From the NCBI GenBank assembly GCA_964647695.1, contig CAZYIS010000005.1, positions 1 to 47,490 of the forward strand: 47,490 bases of DNA, in the 5' to 3' direction. Each line of letters opens with the position of its first letter. Position 1 is the stretch's first letter. The notes under the pieces are model-generated. The model saw nothing but the letters and a program-made list of their open reading frames with translations, was not told the DNA's origin and searched no databases. Below are positions 1-6,560 of this stretch, piece after piece. Source of the stretch: VGKP01 sp964647695. Lineage in GTDB: Archaea > Nanobdellota > Nanobdellia > Pacearchaeales > GW2011-AR1. The position numbers and the translations under genes are program-made.

Positions 1-187
1 TTCTAATCATCATTCCAGATATAATTTTGTAAACTTCATCGGATGATTTGTTTAGCTCAGAGAGAGCATTATCAATTTCATTTAATTCTACTTGAGAAGA
101 TTGTTTTTCCATGGCGAAAGTTTGTAAATTTCTTTCCAGCAATTGTAGCTCTTGTAGTTTAATAGTGATATCTTTACTTATTTCCAT
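1..187 (-). CDS. pfdB: prefoldin subunit beta (3' part missing, runs off window)
   Basis: The 62 visible residues form the N-terminal helix and start of the head of a prefoldin beta chain: repeated Leu/Gln/Glu heptads (KLQELQLLERNLQTF), then the family-typical stretch with LNEIDNALSEL followed by DEVYKII. Prefoldin is a cytosolic hexamer (two alpha, four beta) that holds unfolded proteins for the thermosome. It lies downstream of rpo12 and the L37Ae gene on the same strand, an order widespread in archaea, and the 12-bp gap suggests one operon. The start is the first ATG after the rpo12 stop. The C-terminal helix lies outside the window. Confidence 0.85.
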   Translation of the reverse strand, partial: MEISKDITIKLQELQLLERNLQTFAMEKQSSQVELNEIDNALSELNKSSDEVYKIISGMMIR

Positions 188-199
188 TTTAGTTTAGAA

Positions 200-337
200 T
201 TAAATTGCCTTTACTTTGACAATTTGTAATCTTGGTTTGTAGAATATCTTGGAACCACAGTGAGGACATACAAATCTTTTATCTAATACTTTAGAAGTTA
301 TTGCTTTTTCACACTTGAAACATTTGTAGGTGGCCAT
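200..337 (-). CDS. rpoP: DNA-directed RNA polymerase subunit Rpo12 (subunit P)
   Basis: A 45-residue protein. It has one zinc ribbon, YKCFKC near residue 4 and VCPHCG near residue 24, followed by the conserved SKIFYKPR segment and a basic end. This is the archaeal/eukaryotic polymerase subunit P (Rpb12-like), which sits at the Rpo3/Rpo10 assembly platform. All four zinc cysteines are present. It lies between the L37Ae gene and prefoldin beta, the usual archaeal arrangement, and is probably co-transcribed with them. Confidence 0.93.
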   Translation of the reverse strand: MATYKCFKCEKAITSKVLDKRFVCPHCGSKIFYKPRLQIVKVKAI

Positions 338-375
338 GATATTGTTTGTTTTTTATATTTTTAAAGGTATTTAAT

Positions 376-600
376 TTATTTTTTGTAACCTAGATAGTAG
401 GCTGGACCAGCGAATATCTTTCCAGTCTTAAGATCTTTCCAAATTCCGGCAGCGATTCTTACGGCTCTACCGTTGGAATGTGGTGATTTTTGTTTCTTTC
501 TTTGAATAGCTTCAATGGTATTATATTCATTTCTTACTCTAGTTCCATAACCTGCACCAAATTTACCTGCTGCTTTAATCTTTTTAGTTTTACTTCCCAT
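376..600 (-). CDS. rpl37ae: 50S ribosomal protein L37Ae without zinc cysteines
   Basis: A 74-residue protein of normal family length. It opens with the family's basic TKK..AAGKFGAGYGTRVR segment and ends with GIWKD..TGKIFAGPAYYLG, matching the canonical GIW.C..C..T.AGGAY end. L37Ae (eL43) is a large-subunit zinc-ribbon protein near the E site. The four cysteines of the canonical CPxC...CxxC ribbon are all replaced (SPHS near residue 39, KDLKT near residue 55), so the fold must be held without zinc. It is the first gene of the L37Ae-Rpo12-prefoldin cluster. Confidence 0.9.
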   Translation of the reverse strand: MGSKTKKIKAAGKFGAGYGTRVRNEYNTIEAIQRKKQKSPHSNGRAVRIAAGIWKDLKTGKIFAGPAYYLGYKK

Positions 601-660
601 ATTTTCTTGAGAAAAAGATGCTTTTTAAACTATTCGATTTGAGCCCACTATTGAAAAACA

Positions 661-668
661 TTATAAAT
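661..668 (+). promoter_or_regulatory. TATA box of the HAD hydrolase gene
   Basis: TTATAAAT is centred about 24 nt before the ATG at 689, a spacing repeated before many genes in this window. It predicts a leaderless transcript. Confidence 0.6.
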
Positions 669-688
669 AAAGGCAAGTCTAAATTTTT

Positions 689-1108
689 ATGGATATAAAA
701 GTAATTGCTCTGGATATATGGGGAACTGTGTTGCCTAGCGATGATGCTGATAAAGAACTTAGACCTAGAAATGGAATTGAATCATTTTTAGAAGAATGTG
801 AAAGAAGAAAGATTAAAGTTGTTTCTGCATCCGATGCACCTATAGAGACGGTTAGAATCGATATGGTTGACTATGGAATAAATATAGAGAGATTTGATAG
901 ATTTTATCAATTAAAAATGGTACCTAAGAATTTTTCTCAAATTATATCGGACTATGGAATAAAACCAAGAGAACTGCTGGTTATTGGAGATACTCCTGGA
1001 AAAGATATTGAAGGAGCAATTATTGCAGGAGCAGAATATAGATTAGTTAATTCTTATAGGTCGCATCAAGATGATTTTGATTTTTCACGAGATGTTTTTA
1101 AAAAATAA
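689..1108 (+). CDS. HAD-superfamily hydrolase (DxWGT type)
   Basis: A 139-residue HAD protein. Motif I is LDIWGT (nucleophile Asp9), motif II is Ser46/Ser48 in VVSASD, a motif III Lys lies near residue 80, and motif IV is VIGDTPGKDIEGA. The second Asp of the usual DxD is Trp (DIWGT), as in haloacid-dehalogenase and magnesium-dependent-phosphatase-1-like members, so phosphatase activity cannot be assumed. The cap is minimal (C0), consistent with the short length. It is a single gene with its own TATA box, and its stop lies two bases before the 3' end of the convergent tRNA. The substrate is unknown. Confidence 0.8.
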   Translation: MDIKVIALDIWGTVLPSDDADKELRPRNGIESFLEECERRKIKVVSASDAPIETVRIDMVDYGINIERFDRFYQLKMVPKNFSQIISDYGIKPRELLVIGDTPGKDIEGAIIAGAEYRLVNSYRSHQDDFDFSRDVFKK

Positions 1109-1110
1109 AA

Positions 1111-1184
1111 TGGGGATACCCGGATTTCAACCGGGGTCGCGAAGTCCCAAACCTCGAATGTTAAGCAGGCTGCACCATATCCCC
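1111..1184 (-). tRNA. trnP: tRNA-Pro (UGG) with C19-G56 elbow pair
   Basis: Read on the minus strand, 74 nt fold as a complete tRNA. The acceptor stem GGGGATA/TATCCCC has 7 bp and A73. The anticodon stem CGAGG/CTTCG encloses loop TTTGGGA (anticodon TGG, Pro), and the T stem is CCCGG/CCGGG. CCA is not encoded and there is no intron. The D stem is weak (G10-T25, T11-A24, G12-C23). The T loop is TTGAAAT rather than TTCAAAT and the D loop has G18-C19 instead of G18-G19, so the tertiary pair 19-56 is C-G rather than G-C. A TATA-like AT-rich element lies at 1207-1218, upstream on the minus strand. Confidence 0.93.
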
Positions 1185-1240
1185 TATCTAAATAAGATAA
1201 AAAATAGGTTTTTAAATTGTTGCAAAAAATAATCTAAATG

Positions 1241-1248
1241 TTTATAAT
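1241..1248 (+). promoter_or_regulatory. TATA box of the sigma-like gene
   Basis: TTTATAAT is centred about 25 nt before the ATG at 1270. The gene for the sigma-like protein is therefore itself read from an ordinary archaeal promoter. Confidence 0.6.
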
Positions 1249-1269
1249 ATACTTAATAAGAAAAAATTT

Positions 1270-2529
1270 ATGTCCTCTAAGAAGATTAAACAACCATTAT
1301 TCCATCATGAGGTCGTAAGATATCTGCAAAAAGTTACGGATAATCCTTGGGAACGATCAACAAGAGAGGTAATTTTCAAAATATTTCCTTCTAAACTCAG
1401 TGCTTATAATTTGGGAATATCGATCAAACATGGAGTTGGTGATGAATTAAGAGAAGTTTACGAAAGAGAATTTATGGCTAGAACAAGTCATTATATTGAA
1501 AAATCCTGTGAACAGGAAAACCTTTCCATAGCTACTTTCAAAGCAGTTTTTAGACCAAATATACCTCTAATTGTAAAAAGAACATTAGATGCAAGATATA
1601 TGAATCCTAACTTTCAATTTATTTATAGAGATTTTTCTGGATATCCGTTATCAAAAGATGCAAAGGAAACCAATAGATCAATATTTATGATGCGAATGAG
1701 CGATACCATAAGGCTTCTGGCAGGCAGCGAACATTTTAAAGGAGTTTGTGAAGATTATGAATTGGTTCAAGAGGTAAAAAATAATCCCGATAAATTCTGT
1801 GAACTAGAGAAGAAGTGCATGGGGCAATTGAGAAGATTTAGTGCTAATACTATTAAGGGAATAGATAAAGAATCTCAACAACAGGAAGGATTATTGGCAA
1901 TATGGGCTGCAGCTCAAGTGTATGAAGGAAGAAACTTGGCAAGGTTTACAACTTTGGCAAAGACGGCATTGAATAATAAATTTATTAGTTTGATAAGATA
2001 TAGTCAAGCAACAAAAAGGAAAGCTAATCGCCATTTGTTGGATTTAGGAAGAGCATCATTTTCGAAAGATTCTTTTCCAGCAAGTTTATTGGATAGGTTG
2101 GTTTATGAACAATGGGAAAGACAACAAGCAGTTTATGATGCAATTGATACTGGAATTAGTGCTAAAAGATTGAAAAACTTATCAGAAGAGGAGATAAATA
2201 CGCTTAGACAAGCTGAATTTTCAGGAAGAGCAATTTCTCCTGCCGAGTTAAATTCTGATTTAATTAATCTGCCGCCAATGTACAAGTGGCTGTATCGTAA
2301 TAAAGGATTTGAAATGGGAAGGTTTGATACTTTAGCTAGAATACAGCAAAATGGAGATCCCAATCATTTGGTTGAAGTGGATGAAACTAATTTTCCACAT
2401 CTAAACGAAAAAGAAATAGATTTATCTCATTCGGTTGAAAGACTAGATTGGGAAGACTTGAATGCCTATGAACAATCTAAATTAATGGGTAAAAATTTAA
2501 GTTATACTGATGATGATTACGGAAATTAA
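1270..2529 (+). CDS. unknown protein with sigma-70 region 2-like segment
   Basis: A 419-residue protein of unknown role. Residues about 180-255 resemble sigma-70 region 2: a basic helix (QLRRFSANTIKG), then a DLxQEGxxALxxA-like helix (ESQQQEGLLAIWAAAQVYEG), then an RFTTLAKTALNNKFISLIR segment like the RFxTYAxxxIRxxIxxxIR of sigma regions 2.3-2.4, then KRKAN. The N-terminal 175 residues and the acidic C-terminal 160 residues match nothing I recognise, and no region 4 helix-turn-helix is evident. The similarity is to motifs seen by eye; it could also be a chance helical match. The gene stands alone between the tRNA and a convergent hypothetical gene. Confidence 0.6.
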   Translation: MSSKKIKQPLFHHEVVRYLQKVTDNPWERSTREVIFKIFPSKLSAYNLGISIKHGVGDELREVYEREFMARTSHYIEKSCEQENLSIATFKAVFRPNIPLIVKRTLDARYMNPNFQFIYRDFSGYPLSKDAKETNRSIFMMRMSDTIRLLAGSEHFKGVCEDYELVQEVKNNPDKFCELEKKCMGQLRRFSANTIKGIDKESQQQEGLLAIWAAAQVYEGRNLARFTTLAKTALNNKFISLIRYSQATKRKANRHLLDLGRASFSKDSFPASLLDRLVYEQWERQQAVYDAIDTGISAKRLKNLSEEEINTLRQAEFSGRAISPAELNSDLINLPPMYKWLYRNKGFEMGRFDTLARIQQNGDPNHLVEVDETNFPHLNEKEIDLSHSVERLDWEDLNAYEQSKLMGKNLSYTDDDYGN

Positions 2530-2547
2530 TATCGATTCTGAAACTAA

Positions 2548-3036
2548 CTAAATAAGAGTTCCGTCAAAACTATTATTAATGTAATCTTGTAAATCTGATG
2601 ATTTTCTTGAGGTGTGGAGGAATTTTTTCCAGGCTTTTACTTCATGTTCTACTATTCCTAATTCCCAAACACAATAGTTACCTTCATTTTTTGTATCTAA
2701 AGTCCTTAAAGTTTCCCTCATATTTTCTGGCTTGTCAAAACCAAATAAATCGTTATTTAATAGCGTTGGAAATTCTCCACCCCAGATTGAAACATTGATA
2801 TAACCATCTGAAACAATTCCAAAACCTACCCCTAATCTTTTCTTAATTCTTCCATCTCCTAACATTTCAGATATCAAAGATCCAGCAGTAGCCATTGCTT
2901 CTCTTGAAAATGGTTTATCGGGAAGTGAAGTTTTTGAATACATCTTAATAGCTGAATCTGGAGCATAGACTACTGGAGGAAATGGAGTTACAAACCAGGG
3001 TTTCATAACATAATCTTGTAAACTTGTTTCGGTCAT
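2548..3036 (-). CDS. hypothetical protein, 162 aa
   Basis: Soluble, with no signal peptide and no membrane segment. Visible features are a Pro-rich N-terminus (MKPWFVTPFPP), a GVGFGIVSDGYINVSIWGGEFPTLLNN centre that looks like a beta-hairpin, and a YCVWELGIVEHEVKAWKKFL helix containing aromatic and acidic residues. I do not recognise the family. A TATA-like element (TTTATATA on the minus strand) near 3062 lies about 26 nt before the start, which supports the gene and its start codon. It converges on the sigma-like gene with an 18-bp gap. Confidence 0.7.
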   Translation of the reverse strand: MTETSLQDYVMKPWFVTPFPPVVYAPDSAIKMYSKTSLPDKPFSREAMATAGSLISEMLGDGRIKKRLGVGFGIVSDGYINVSIWGGEFPTLLNNDLFGFDKPENMRETLRTLDTKNEGNYCVWELGIVEHEVKAWKKFLHTSRKSSDLQDYINNSFDGTLI

Positions 3037-3094
3037 GAAAAGTTCGATTAAAAATAATATATAAATTTAACTAAATTAAAAATTCAGACAGAAA

Positions 3095-3826
3095 TTATTT
3101 CTTCTTGGCTGCAGGTTTGGCTTCTGCTTTGGCTGCGGCTGGTGCTGCTGCTGGTGTTGCTCCGGCTGCAGGGGCTGCTCCTGGTGCTGCGGCTGCTCCA
3201 GCGGCTGGTGCTGCTGCGGCTGCTGCTGCTTTGGCTGCTTCTTCAGCTGCTTTAGCATCTGCAATTGCCTTCTGATCCTTATCTTGTTTATCCTTAAGAA
3301 CTTTATAGAAGTCGGCTAATTGTTTCTTCTTTTCTGCAGAAACTTCGGTCTTTCCAGATTTGATTTCTTTATCGTAAACTCCGGCTTCAATATCTCTTTC
3401 GATATCTCTTCCGTTCTTATTATCAACAATTACTCCAAGTGAGACGCAGGTTCCAGCTACTAATTTAACTGCTGCTTTCAAATCTTTGGCCAATAAATTT
3501 GATTGTTTGGTTTTTGCAATATCTAGAATTTGTTCGAATGCAATGTTTGCAACTTGATATCCGCCAGCAAGACCTGATCCTTTGTCAAGAGCTGCTGCTT
3601 TTTTGATTAATTCAGCTACTGGTGGTGAAAATACTTTTATCTTGTAGGTTTTAGTTTTAGAATCTACATCAATTTCAACTGGGACTTTGGTTCCTTTGAA
3701 ACCTAGAGTTGCAGCGTTAACGTCAGCGATGACTTTACCCATGTTTATACCTAGAGGTCCGATTTGCTGAGCTACAGCTGGCCCTGGTTTCATGTCTCCG
3801 CCGTCAACTATTAATTTTACTATCAT
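3095..3826 (-). CDS. rpl11: 50S ribosomal protein L11 with Ala-rich C-terminal tail
   Basis: Residues 1-165 are L11: an N-terminal domain with KPGPAVAQQIGPLGINMGKV, then a C-terminal rRNA-binding domain with LKAAVKLVAGTCVSLGVIVDN. L11 forms the GTPase-associated centre with 23S rRNA and the P0/L12 stalk. From about residue 185 to the end (243) there is a tail made almost only of Ala, Pro, Gly and Lys ending KKK, absent from the usual ~160-residue protein. It follows the Spt5 gene with 6 bp between them, the classic archaeal nusG-rpl11 order, so the two are probably co-transcribed. Rpl1 and rplP0 do not follow here. Confidence 0.95.
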   Translation of the reverse strand: MIVKLIVDGGDMKPGPAVAQQIGPLGINMGKVIADVNAATLGFKGTKVPVEIDVDSKTKTYKIKVFSPPVAELIKKAAALDKGSGLAGGYQVANIAFEQILDIAKTKQSNLLAKDLKAAVKLVAGTCVSLGVIVDNKNGRDIERDIEAGVYDKEIKSGKTEVSAEKKKQLADFYKVLKDKQDKDQKAIADAKAAEEAAKAAAAAAAPAAGAAAAPGAAPAAGATPAAAPAAAKAEAKPAAKKK

Positions 3827-3832
3827 GTTTGT

Positions 3833-4342
3833 TTATTCGAATGTGAATTCGTCATCCTCCTCTTCGATCTTGATTTCCTTTCTCTCATCCGTATCTTTTT
3901 CCTTATCTTCACGCCTTATAACCTTTACGTTATCTATTTTTACAGTGACAGGAATAGGTACTGATGCTCCAAGAAGAGAAACTACTACTTCTCCTTTGGC
4001 CTTGTCAATTCTTGTAACCTTAGCTTGTTCTCCTTTGAATGTGGATCCGATCATTTCAACAATGTCTCCAACTTCGATGTGATAATCTTCAGCCTTAGGT
4101 TCAATCATGTTCTTTATTTCGGCATAATTTACGGTTTTACCGACGATGCCTTTCACATAGGGTAGATTGAATGCTGCTTCTTCGGCAGAGTCTTTATCCA
4201 GAGCTTCTAAAATCATGTAACCCTTAAGTCCATGAGGTCTTATCAATGAAAAAACATTTAGATTTTTTTTCTCGATTCTTTGTAATATCATTTCCAAAGC
4301 TCGGTCTTCCTTATTTGTTGTGACTTTTATTATAAATAACAT
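3833..4342 (-). CDS. spt5: transcription elongation factor Spt5 (NusG)
   Basis: A 169-residue archaeal Spt5. The NGN domain (residues about 1-85, LFIIKVTTNKEDRALEMILQR ... LKGYMILEA) binds the polymerase clamp together with Spt4. The KOW domain (about 90-145) has GDIVEMIGSTFKGEQAKVTRID. An acidic tail (KIEEEDDEFTFE) extends past the KOW domain. SecE, which often precedes this gene in archaea, is not upstream here; the 83 bp upstream hold no gene. Its Spt4 partner is encoded at 9187-9378. Confidence 0.93.
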   Translation of the reverse strand: MLFIIKVTTNKEDRALEMILQRIEKKNLNVFSLIRPHGLKGYMILEALDKDSAEEAAFNLPYVKGIVGKTVNYAEIKNMIEPKAEDYHIEVGDIVEMIGSTFKGEQAKVTRIDKAKGEVVVSLLGASVPIPVTVKIDNVKVIRREDKEKDTDERKEIKIEEEDDEFTFE

Positions 4343-4425
4343 TTTTTGTTTAAACTACAACTTAATATCTAAGAAGTAGATAATAGTTGGAGAAAAAAAG
4401 GGTTTTTAAATTATTCGGTTCAATT

Positions 4426-4677
4426 TTAATTCATAAATTTATCCCAAATTCCAGAATACTTCAATAAAAGAGGGGTTGTGAACAGGGAGCCAATTTGATA
4501 GGCCGAGTAGCCTAGAAAAATTAATGTGGATCTAGCATCTAATCTAGGAGTTTTAGAATGATTTTCTTTAGAATGATTGTATAGATGATTAACTGCACCT
4601 ATTCCAAAAGGGATCCAATCGGCCGTATGTAGAAGACCTGCAGATTTACAAGCATCATCAAATTTATTTTCTAACAT
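4426..4677 (-). CDS. small putative membrane protein, 83 aa
   Basis: Not recognised. Two moderately hydrophobic stretches are visible: residues about 20-35 (WIPFGIGAVNHLY) and 50-75 (STLIFLGYSAYQIGSLFTTPLLL), separated by a polar His/Lys/Asn-rich loop. The minus-strand TATA-like TTTTAAAC near 4700 lies at the usual distance before the ATG, which supports expression. It is not SecE: it lacks the single C-terminal helix pattern of that family. Confidence 0.55.
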   Translation of the reverse strand: MLENKFDDACKSAGLLHTADWIPFGIGAVNHLYNHSKENHSKTPRLDARSTLIFLGYSAYQIGSLFTTPLLLKYSGIWDKFMN

Positions 4678-4723
4678 GGTAAGGATTAATATTGATAGTT
4701 TAAAAGAATTACTGAACTGAAAA

Positions 4724-5170
4724 CTAGGAATCTAATTTATTTAGATATTCCTTTAGTCTTTCTATTATTTGAGGAATAAGAAATTTTTCTATTTTTGATT
4801 CAAATATTTCCGATAGGGAAGAAAATTCTGAAATCCTATATTTATTTTCTTGTTTGTCCAATAGAAGAGCATCTCTAAGTCTTTTTAGCTGTCTTCGGAT
4901 ATTACTTTCGGCAAGACCTTTTTCATCCTGGGAAGATATCTTTCTGGCTTCAGCTACTTTATCTCTAATTTCAAAGGAAGTTAGCCAAATCTTATTTTTT
5001 CTTGCTTCTTCTAGAACCAGAATAATATCGACAATTATATCTCTTGAATCTCCGGGTTGCAATAAACCGAGAGATAAACAAACTTTTCTAACCAATTCAC
5101 GCTTGGAAGAATCATAGGGTTTCTCATATCTTCTTATGGTAATTTCTGACAAAGGTATATCTTTAACCAT
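4724..5170 (-). CDS. winged-helix-like protein, possible transcription regulator
   Basis: A 148-residue protein. Residues about 50-120 look like a winged helix: helix (IIVDIILVLEEARK), WLTSFEIRDKV, then the putative recognition helix GLAESNIRRQLKRLRD and a wing (LLLDKQENKYRIS). A C-terminal helix (SLSEIFESKIEKFLIPQIIERLKEYL) may mediate dimerization. The N-terminal LVRKVCLSLGLLQPGDSRDIIVDI block looks like a conserved segment of a DPANN family, but I cannot name it. It is divergent from the CARF-like gene at 5221, 50 bp away, and could regulate it or act with it. Confidence 0.7.
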   Translation of the reverse strand: MVKDIPLSEITIRRYEKPYDSSKRELVRKVCLSLGLLQPGDSRDIIVDIILVLEEARKNKIWLTSFEIRDKVAEARKISSQDEKGLAESNIRRQLKRLRDALLLDKQENKYRISEFSSLSEIFESKIEKFLIPQIIERLKEYLNKLDS

Positions 5171-5189
5171 GACTATATTAGAATAATAA

Positions 5190-5199
5190 TCATTATAAA
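5190..5199 (+). promoter_or_regulatory. TATA box of the CARF-like gene
   Basis: TCATTATAAA, centred about 25 nt before the ATG at 5221, in the 50-bp divergent interval shared with the winged-helix gene. Confidence 0.55.
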
Positions 5200-5220
5200 T
5201 CTAATTATAATTAAAAACCC

Positions 5221-5574
5221 ATGGAATTAGTTGCATTTCTCGGATCAGATAAAGAAAGTTGGGGGCAGGTTTCTGCACTTATTAATAAGGGTAAATGGGA
5301 TAAAGTAATAATCGTTAAAGACAAGGAAGGGGATGAATCTCCATTTGATTTGTCAGATATTGCTAAAGTCAACACTAAACAACCCATAACTCTTTTGAAA
5401 AATGAAATAATGGAAAAGATTAAACCTTTCCTGGCTGGAGATTTTGAAGTGGCATTGTCCATAGCTTCTGGAAATGGAAAAGAACATATGGCTTTGATTT
5501 CTGCTTTGTTGAGTATTCCGGTGGGAATAAGACTTGTTGCATACACTAAAGATGGAATTGAATTTGTAAACTAA
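5221..5574 (+). CDS. CARF-like Rossmann-fold protein, stand-alone
   Basis: A 117-residue protein. It opens with a beta-strand and short loop (ELVAFLGSDKESWGQ), continues with WDKVIIVKD, and carries the segment VALSIASGNGKEHMALISALLSIPVGIRLVAYTKDG. That last pattern (hydrophobic strand, S/T-G-x-G-K, then a helix with M-A-L) resembles the nucleotide-binding edge of CARF domains such as Csa3, which sense cyclic oligoadenylate. No effector domain is attached and no CRISPR or cas gene is visible in the window. It is divergent from a winged-helix gene, and its stop overlaps the stop of the convergent gene by 4 bp. The CARF assignment is by eye and tentative. Confidence 0.6.
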   Translation: MELVAFLGSDKESWGQVSALINKGKWDKVIIVKDKEGDESPFDLSDIAKVNTKQPITLLKNEIMEKIKPFLAGDFEVALSIASGNGKEHMALISALLSIPVGIRLVAYTKDGIEFVN

Positions 5575-6143
5575 CTTCCTTCCATTAATCTTCTTCTTGT
5601 TTCTTCAACTGCATTTTTAACATCTAATCTTGTTTGTAAACTTATTTCAGGTACATTAGAAGCCACAGATATAGGAATATAATCTTCAGCAGTAGAATAA
5701 TTTATATTTGATCTTTTTTTCTTAGGATTATTCTTTTCTTGTAGTTTCTTTAATTGAGCTTCTCCAGATTCTTCATCTGCCTCTTTTAGCTCATCCAGTA
5801 CTTTTTTAGGAATGTCTACGCCATCTAACGGAACATAATTAAATTTAGATTCTAGGCCCTTGAATTTAAAGATCATGTGTACTTCTATTCCTTTTTTTAA
5901 TTTATAGCTAATTTTTGCATTGGGTAAGTCAGTTATATAACTAGGATAATCTCTGGCAAGGTACCCTTTTAATTTTTCTAGATACTCTCCTTTATTTTTT
6001 TGAGCGCCATAATTATCCACGTGGACTCTAGCCCATAACCTATAAATATTGAATCCTGAATTTTTTATGCTTCCTGCTGCTGATTCTGATGCTCTAGATT
6101 TTAATTCAAGATCCTCGTGAGTATTGAAACCATCTTCGACCAT
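5571..6143 (-). CDS. hypothetical protein, 190 aa
   Basis: Not recognised. It is soluble and mixed alpha/beta. A central part (NIYRLWARVHVDNYG ... ISYKLKKGIEVHMIFKFKG) suggests a beta-sheet. A charged Lys/Glu-rich linker (LKEADEESGEAQLKKLQEKNNPKKKR) precedes a C-terminal part (DYIPISVASNVPEISLQTRLDVKNAVEETRRRLME). Ending in a helix, it resembles an adaptor more than an enzyme, but this is inference. It is convergent with the CARF-like gene (4-bp overlap) and divergent from the secreted Cys-rich gene. Confidence 0.65.
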   Translation of the reverse strand: MVEDGFNTHEDLELKSRASESAAGSIKNSGFNIYRLWARVHVDNYGAQKNKGEYLEKLKGYLARDYPSYITDLPNAKISYKLKKGIEVHMIFKFKGLESKFNYVPLDGVDIPKKVLDELKEADEESGEAQLKKLQEKNNPKKKRSNINYSTAEDYIPISVASNVPEISLQTRLDVKNAVEETRRRLMEGS

Positions 6144-6193
6144 GAAAAAATAGCTAATCTAGGGTTTAATAAGTTAATGATTATTGAGTAGGT

Positions 6194-6201
6194 TTATAAA
6201 T
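6194..6201 (+). promoter_or_regulatory. TATA box of the Cys-rich secreted protein gene
   Basis: TTTATAAA, centred about 25 nt before the ATG at 6222. Confidence 0.6.
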
Positions 6202-6221
6202 TTCTATTACGAAAGTTAATC

Positions 6222-6560
6222 ATGAAAAAGAGTATAATCCTAGTTTTGTTATTGGTTTTATTATTTGGGGGAATTCTTGCTTTTAGATATACCCAGGCTC
6301 ATGCAATAAAAGAACCTTCCATTCTATGCAATAAAAAGTATTTAGGTTGTGAAACGAAGAGTATAGAATTTTGTAGCGAAAATAATCAAACAAATTATAA
6401 AATAGCCACTTCCTGTGCTAATTTGGCCAATGATTATTTTGATTCTAAATTTAATTATAAGGCTAGTTGTTTAGGAAATAAGAGTCCTAATGAAAGCATA
6501 TATGATTTTAGTGAATTTTGTGCTAAAGTAACTTGTTCGAATGAAACAATTAATTGTTAA
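6222..6560 (+). CDS. small Cys-rich secreted or membrane-anchored protein
   Basis: A 112-residue protein with an N-terminal hydrophobic segment (residues about 4-21, SIILVLLLVLLFGGILAF) that acts as signal peptide or anchor. The outer part of about 80 residues has nine cysteines (for example LCNKKYLGCETKSIEFC and CAKVTCSNETINC), so disulfide bonds are likely, and several N-x-S/T sequons. Family not recognised. It has its own TATA box. Its last codons overlap the end of the convergent scpA gene by 4 bp. Confidence 0.65.
   Translation: MKKSIILVLLLVLLFGGILAFRYTQAHAIKEPSILCNKKYLGCETKSIEFCSENNQTNYKIATSCANLANDYFDSKFNYKASCLGNKSPNESIYDFSEFCAKVTCSNETINC

Noticed and set aside
3076..3264. Gln/Pro-rich reading frame antiparallel in phase to the L11 tail
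   Set aside because: It is a shadow of the Ala-rich codons (GCTGCTGCT) of L11 in another frame, without family similarity.
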